Shown here: one piece after another, positions 5,885-8,226 of the stretch
Position numbering within the stretch: position 1 is the stretch's first letter
How the letters are laid out: each line of letters opens with the position of its first letter
DNA from: an uncultured Coprococcus sp.
GTDB taxonomy: Bacteria; Bacillota; Clostridia; Lachnospirales; Lachnospiraceae
Assembly: GCA_900548315.1 (NCBI GenBank)
Contig: URJU01000092.1
Coordinates: forward strand, 1-8,226
DNA length: 8,226 nucleotides
Direction: 5' to 3'
Program-made: the position numbers and the translations under genes
Notes under the pieces: generated by a model
The model's database searches: none
What the model saw: only the letters and a program-made list of their open reading frames with translations
What the model was told of the DNA's origin: nothing

Positions 5885-7495
5885 TTATTGTTCAGACGTA
5901 TTATCTACAGTATTATCCGGCAATAATTTCATATCATCATCGTCCTGTTTTATAAGGTCAAGATCAAAATAGAACACTACTCCATTTTCCACATTGTAAA
6001 CGCCATAATTCTTATTATGCGCCGCCATGGATGCCGCCACTATAGAAAGTCCTATTCCGCTTCCGCCATACTCTCTGGTTCGAGCTTTGTCCACTTTGTA
6101 GAACTTGATAAATACCTTATCCAGTTCATCATCCGGAATATTTGGACCCTCATCATAGACAAATATCCTGAGATTACCTGTGATGACACCATCATCAACT
6201 TTCTGTGGAGCATCATATGCCTGACTGGCTGTCCAAATCTTCACCTTGCCATTATCTTTACAGTAATGCAACGCATTTGTAAAATAATTGGTAAATACCT
6301 GTTCTATCATGAACTCATCCGCATATACATTGCATACTTCCTTAAGTTCATCAGGAATCTCCACATCAGCTTGATTCTGTTCTATCAGGATCGATGATGC
6401 CCCAACTACATTTCTCATGAGGGCATTTATATCAAAAACTACCGGTTGAACTCTGTCAACACCAAATTCCAGTTCATTGAGATCAAGCAGCTGTCTTACC
6501 AGCTTATTCATCTTGCCAGCCTCATCCAATATGACATCGCAGTAGAACTCCTTGCTGTCCTCATCCTCTATGACATTGTCCTTCAGCCCCTCTGCATACC
6601 CCTGTATGAGTGCGATAGGCGTCTTCAGCTCATGAGACACATGAGACAGAAATTCTTTTCTCATCTCATCGATCTGGACCTTCTTGTCTATATCTGTCTG
6701 AAGTTTTGCATTTGCCTGCTGAAGCTCCGTAAGAGTATTCTTCAGCTGGTATGACATCTCGTTCATACTGTCCGCAAGTTCACCTATCTCATCATTTGAC
6801 TCATGATCAACCTTCACATCAAGGTCAAGCTGTGCCATACGATTTGCAACAGATGCAAGGTTCTTTATCGGCTTTGCAACAGCATTGCTGATAAAATAGA
6901 TCACGGCAAATCCAAGTATCGCAACAACCGAGAATACAAAGAAGAAGAACTTTAGTGATATAATTATCGTTGAGTCTACGCTGGAGATTGGTTTTCTGAT
7001 TACAACCACAAAACCATTGTCAAGAAATCCTACCACATCATAATAGCTGTTTCCGGTATTTTTATCATTTGTTATCTGAATATCGTACTTGTCTGTCTTC
7101 TCGATCTGCTTTCTCTTGATCTTTGGATTGTCCGGGTTCTTTCCGCCACTATAATTAAAATAATCAGCTATAAACGACAGATTATTGTATACAGCCGCCT
7201 CCTCATTCACTGTGGTGTACACATGCATATTTTCACTGTCAAATATGAATATCATTGCACCCGACTGGTTTGTCACATCATTTGCCAGCTCTCTGCTGTC
7301 GATATCATTGTCCTGTCCAAACAGTTCATTACATGATTTGTATGTATCAAGCAGCATCTGTTCCATGCCATGATAGAAATACTTCTTGATAAAAAGCATG
7401 GTTATGGCACACGACATGACAACCATGAATAATATAGTCGCCGCAAGCGATAAAGTTATCTTTGTTCTGATAGAAGTTCTCTTTGATCCAGTCAT
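5885..7495 (-). CDS. Membrane sensor histidine kinase (two-component system, HAMP-HisKA-HATPase)
   Basis: This is the sensor kinase partner of the response regulator directly upstream. Residue numbers below count from a GTG three bases earlier (537 residues); from the preferred ATG at 7495 it is 536. It has a first membrane segment (about 14-37), an extracytoplasmic domain of about 138 residues (39-176), a second membrane segment (about 177-204), HAMP (about 205-257) and a coiled coil (about 257-283). HisKA follows with phospho-acceptor His289 in SHELKTP. The HATPase has an N-box with Asn408, a G1-type DEGPNIP (449-455), an F-box KVFIKFYKVD and a G2 GGSGIGLSIV (478-487). The tail from 518 is acidic and low in complexity. 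The ATG is preferred because GAGGT (7502-7506) lies 6 bases before it but only 3 before the GTG. The signal sensed is unknown: the outer domain ends in a PAS/Cache-like pattern (YYDVVGFLDNGFVVVIRK) that I cannot assign to a family. Confidence 0.95.
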   Translation of the reverse strand: MTGSKRTSIRTKITLSLAATILFMVVMSCAITMLFIKKYFYHGMEQMLLDTYKSCNELFGQDNDIDSRELANDVTNQSGAMIFIFDSENMHVYTTVNEEAAVYNNLSFIADYFNYSGGKNPDNPKIKRKQIEKTDKYDIQITNDKNTGNSYYDVVGFLDNGFVVVIRKPISSVDSTIIISLKFFFFVFSVVAILGFAVIYFISNAVAKPIKNLASVANRMAQLDLDVKVDHESNDEIGELADSMNEMSYQLKNTLTELQQANAKLQTDIDKKVQIDEMRKEFLSHVSHELKTPIALIQGYAEGLKDNVIEDEDSKEFYCDVILDEAGKMNKLVRQLLDLNELEFGVDRVQPVVFDINALMRNVVGASSILIEQNQADVEIPDELKEVCNVYADEFMIEQVFTNYFTNALHYCKDNGKVKIWTASQAYDAPQKVDDGVITGNLRIFVYDEGPNIPDDELDKVFIKFYKVDKARTREYGGSGIGLSIVAASMAAHNKNYGVYNVENGVVFYFDLDLIKQDDDDMKLLPDNTVDNTSEQ

Positions 7496-8172
7496 CACTT
7501 TACCTCAAATTTATATCCCATACCCCATATTGTCTTGATATACTCACCCTTGTCACCCATCTTGCTTCTGAGTTTCTTGACATGGGTATCTATGGTTCTT
7601 GCATCACCAAAATAATCGTAATTCCAAACATTATTCAATATCTTCTCTCGGGATAGCGCAACACCCTTATTCATTATAAAGTACTGCAATAACTCAAATT
7701 CCTTGAAACTGAGTTCTATCGGCTTACCGTCTATAGTCACAACATGGGCTGACAGATCCATCTCAATCCCTCCTGCTGTGAGTTTTTCCTCTGAAGACGC
7801 ATCAGTGGTTCTTCTAAGGATCGCCGCCACTCTTGCAACAAGTATCTTCGGGCTGAATGGCTTTGTTATGTACTCATCCACACCGAGATCAAATCCCTGA
7901 AGTTCATCTCTCTCATCAGCCTTGGCGGTCAGCATTATGACCGGAACCTGTGAGAATTTCCTTATCTCCTTAAGTGTTTCCCATCCATCCATCTTTGGCA
8001 TCATGACGTCAAGTATGACAAGTGCTATATTCTTATCATTCATGAATATATCAAGTGCCTGTTCTCCATCTCCAGCCTCAAGAACAATATATCCCTCTCT
8101 GGTCAGGAAGTCTTTCACAAGTTTCCTCATCCTGCTCTCGTCATCAACCATAAGTATCTTTATCGAATCCAT
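7495..8172 (-). CDS. OmpR/PhoB-family response regulator
   Basis: This 225-residue DNA-binding response regulator controls transcription when phosphorylated by the kinase downstream. Numbering from the ATG, the receiver domain (about 4-120) has the acidic pair Asp10-Asp11, phospho-acceptor Asp55 in VILDVMMPKMDG, switch Thr82 in MLTAKA and Lys104 in ITKPF. A linker of about 12 residues leads to a winged-helix domain (about 130-225). Its features are LSFKEFELLQYF, the recognition region DARTIDTHVKKLRSKM and the wing IKTIWGMGYKFEVK, all typical of OmpR/PhoB proteins. A GTG at 8187 would add five residues, but the GGAGGT ribosome site lies between that GTG and the ATG, so the ATG is the start. 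The TGA stop shares one base with the kinase ATG (TGATG). The target genes are unknown. General resemblance is to PhoP/WalR-like regulators, but no closer assignment is justified. Confidence 0.96.
   Translation of the reverse strand: MDSIKILMVDDESRMRKLVKDFLTREGYIVLEAGDGEQALDIFMNDKNIALVILDVMMPKMDGWETLKEIRKFSQVPVIMLTAKADERDELQGFDLGVDEYITKPFSPKILVARVAAILRRTTDASSEEKLTAGGIEMDLSAHVVTIDGKPIELSFKEFELLQYFIMNKGVALSREKILNNVWNYDYFGDARTIDTHVKKLRSKMGDKGEYIKTIWGMGYKFEVK
7502..7506 (-). promoter_or_regulatory. Ribosome binding site of the sensor kinase, inside the regulator's last codons
   Basis: GAGGT overlaps the codons for the final Glu-Val-Lys of the response regulator and lies 6 bases before the kinase ATG at 7493-7495. 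With the TGATG overlap this indicates translational coupling and favours the ATG over the GTG at 7496-7498. Confidence 0.8.
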
Positions 8173-8177
8173 AGTAT

Positions 8178-8183
8178 ACCTCC
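8178..8183 (-). promoter_or_regulatory. Ribosome binding site deciding the response-regulator start
   Basis: GGAGGT ends 5 bases before the ATG at 8170-8172. An in-frame GTG at 8185-8187 lies upstream of this site, and the site would be translated (as Arg-Arg-Tyr) if the GTG were used, so the GTG is very unlikely to be the start. Confidence 0.9.
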
Positions 8184-8226
8184 GCACATATATTTATATC
8201 CACTTTCCTACAATATAACATTCTTT

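Noticed and set aside
6135..6160. G1 box of the kinase reads DEGPNIP rather than DxGxGI
   Set aside because: From general knowledge this kind of substitution is common in Firmicutes kinases with the KARTREYGGSGIGLSIV context. All other ATP-binding boxes are intact, so it is not evidence of a dead kinase.
8173..8226. Promoter of the response-regulator gene
   Set aside because: TATAAA-like sequences occur in this AT-rich leader but no credible -35 lies 16-18 bases upstream within the window. The promoter may lie beyond position 8226.

Overview
The window is a stretch of bacterial chromosome carrying six complete genes, all read from the minus strand. Base composition looks to be in the low-to-mid 40s % GC by eye. 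Strong GGAGG-type ribosome sites and the style of the proteins suggest a Gram-positive anaerobe of the Clostridia, most likely a Lachnospiraceae member such as a Coprococcus or Roseburia relative. That placement is an inference from sequence style, not a database match. The first 39 bases are not genomic: they are an Illumina Nextera/Tn5 read-1 adapter preceded by six bases of what looks like an i5 index, so position 40 is probably the true end of the assembled contig.

In transcription order (right to left) the layout is as follows. (1) A two-component system has an OmpR/PhoB-type response regulator (7495-8172), followed by a membrane sensor histidine kinase (5885-7495). The regulator's stop overlaps the kinase's start as TGATG. 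(2) A 122-base spacer (5763-5884) holds an intrinsic terminator for the two-component operon. A promoter-like element with a perfect TATAAT -10 is nested in the terminator hairpin and points at the next gene. (3) A pair of type IIA DNA topoisomerase genes follows: an ATPase/TOPRIM B subunit (3861-5762) and a DNA-cleaving A subunit (1511-3787), 73 bases apart. They look like a topoisomerase IV-like or second gyrase-like set (parE/parC) rather than the canonical gyrBA near dnaA, but their motifs are mixed. (4) hisH (827-1438) and hisF (62-823) encode the two subunits of imidazole glycerol phosphate synthase in histidine biosynthesis. They are 3 bases apart, and the hisF ribosome site lies inside the last codons of hisH.

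Functionally there are three modules: signal sensing and gene control, DNA supercoiling or decatenation, and one step of histidine biosynthesis. All key catalytic residues I looked for are present, and no gene is broken. There is no CRISPR array, insertion sequence, tRNA or rRNA. I see no clearly undescribed system. The most interesting items are the promoter folded inside a terminator hairpin, the GyrA-box-like motif displaced to the extreme C-terminus of the A subunit, and the degenerate linker before TOPRIM in the B subunit. No gap longer than 300 bases lacks a gene.
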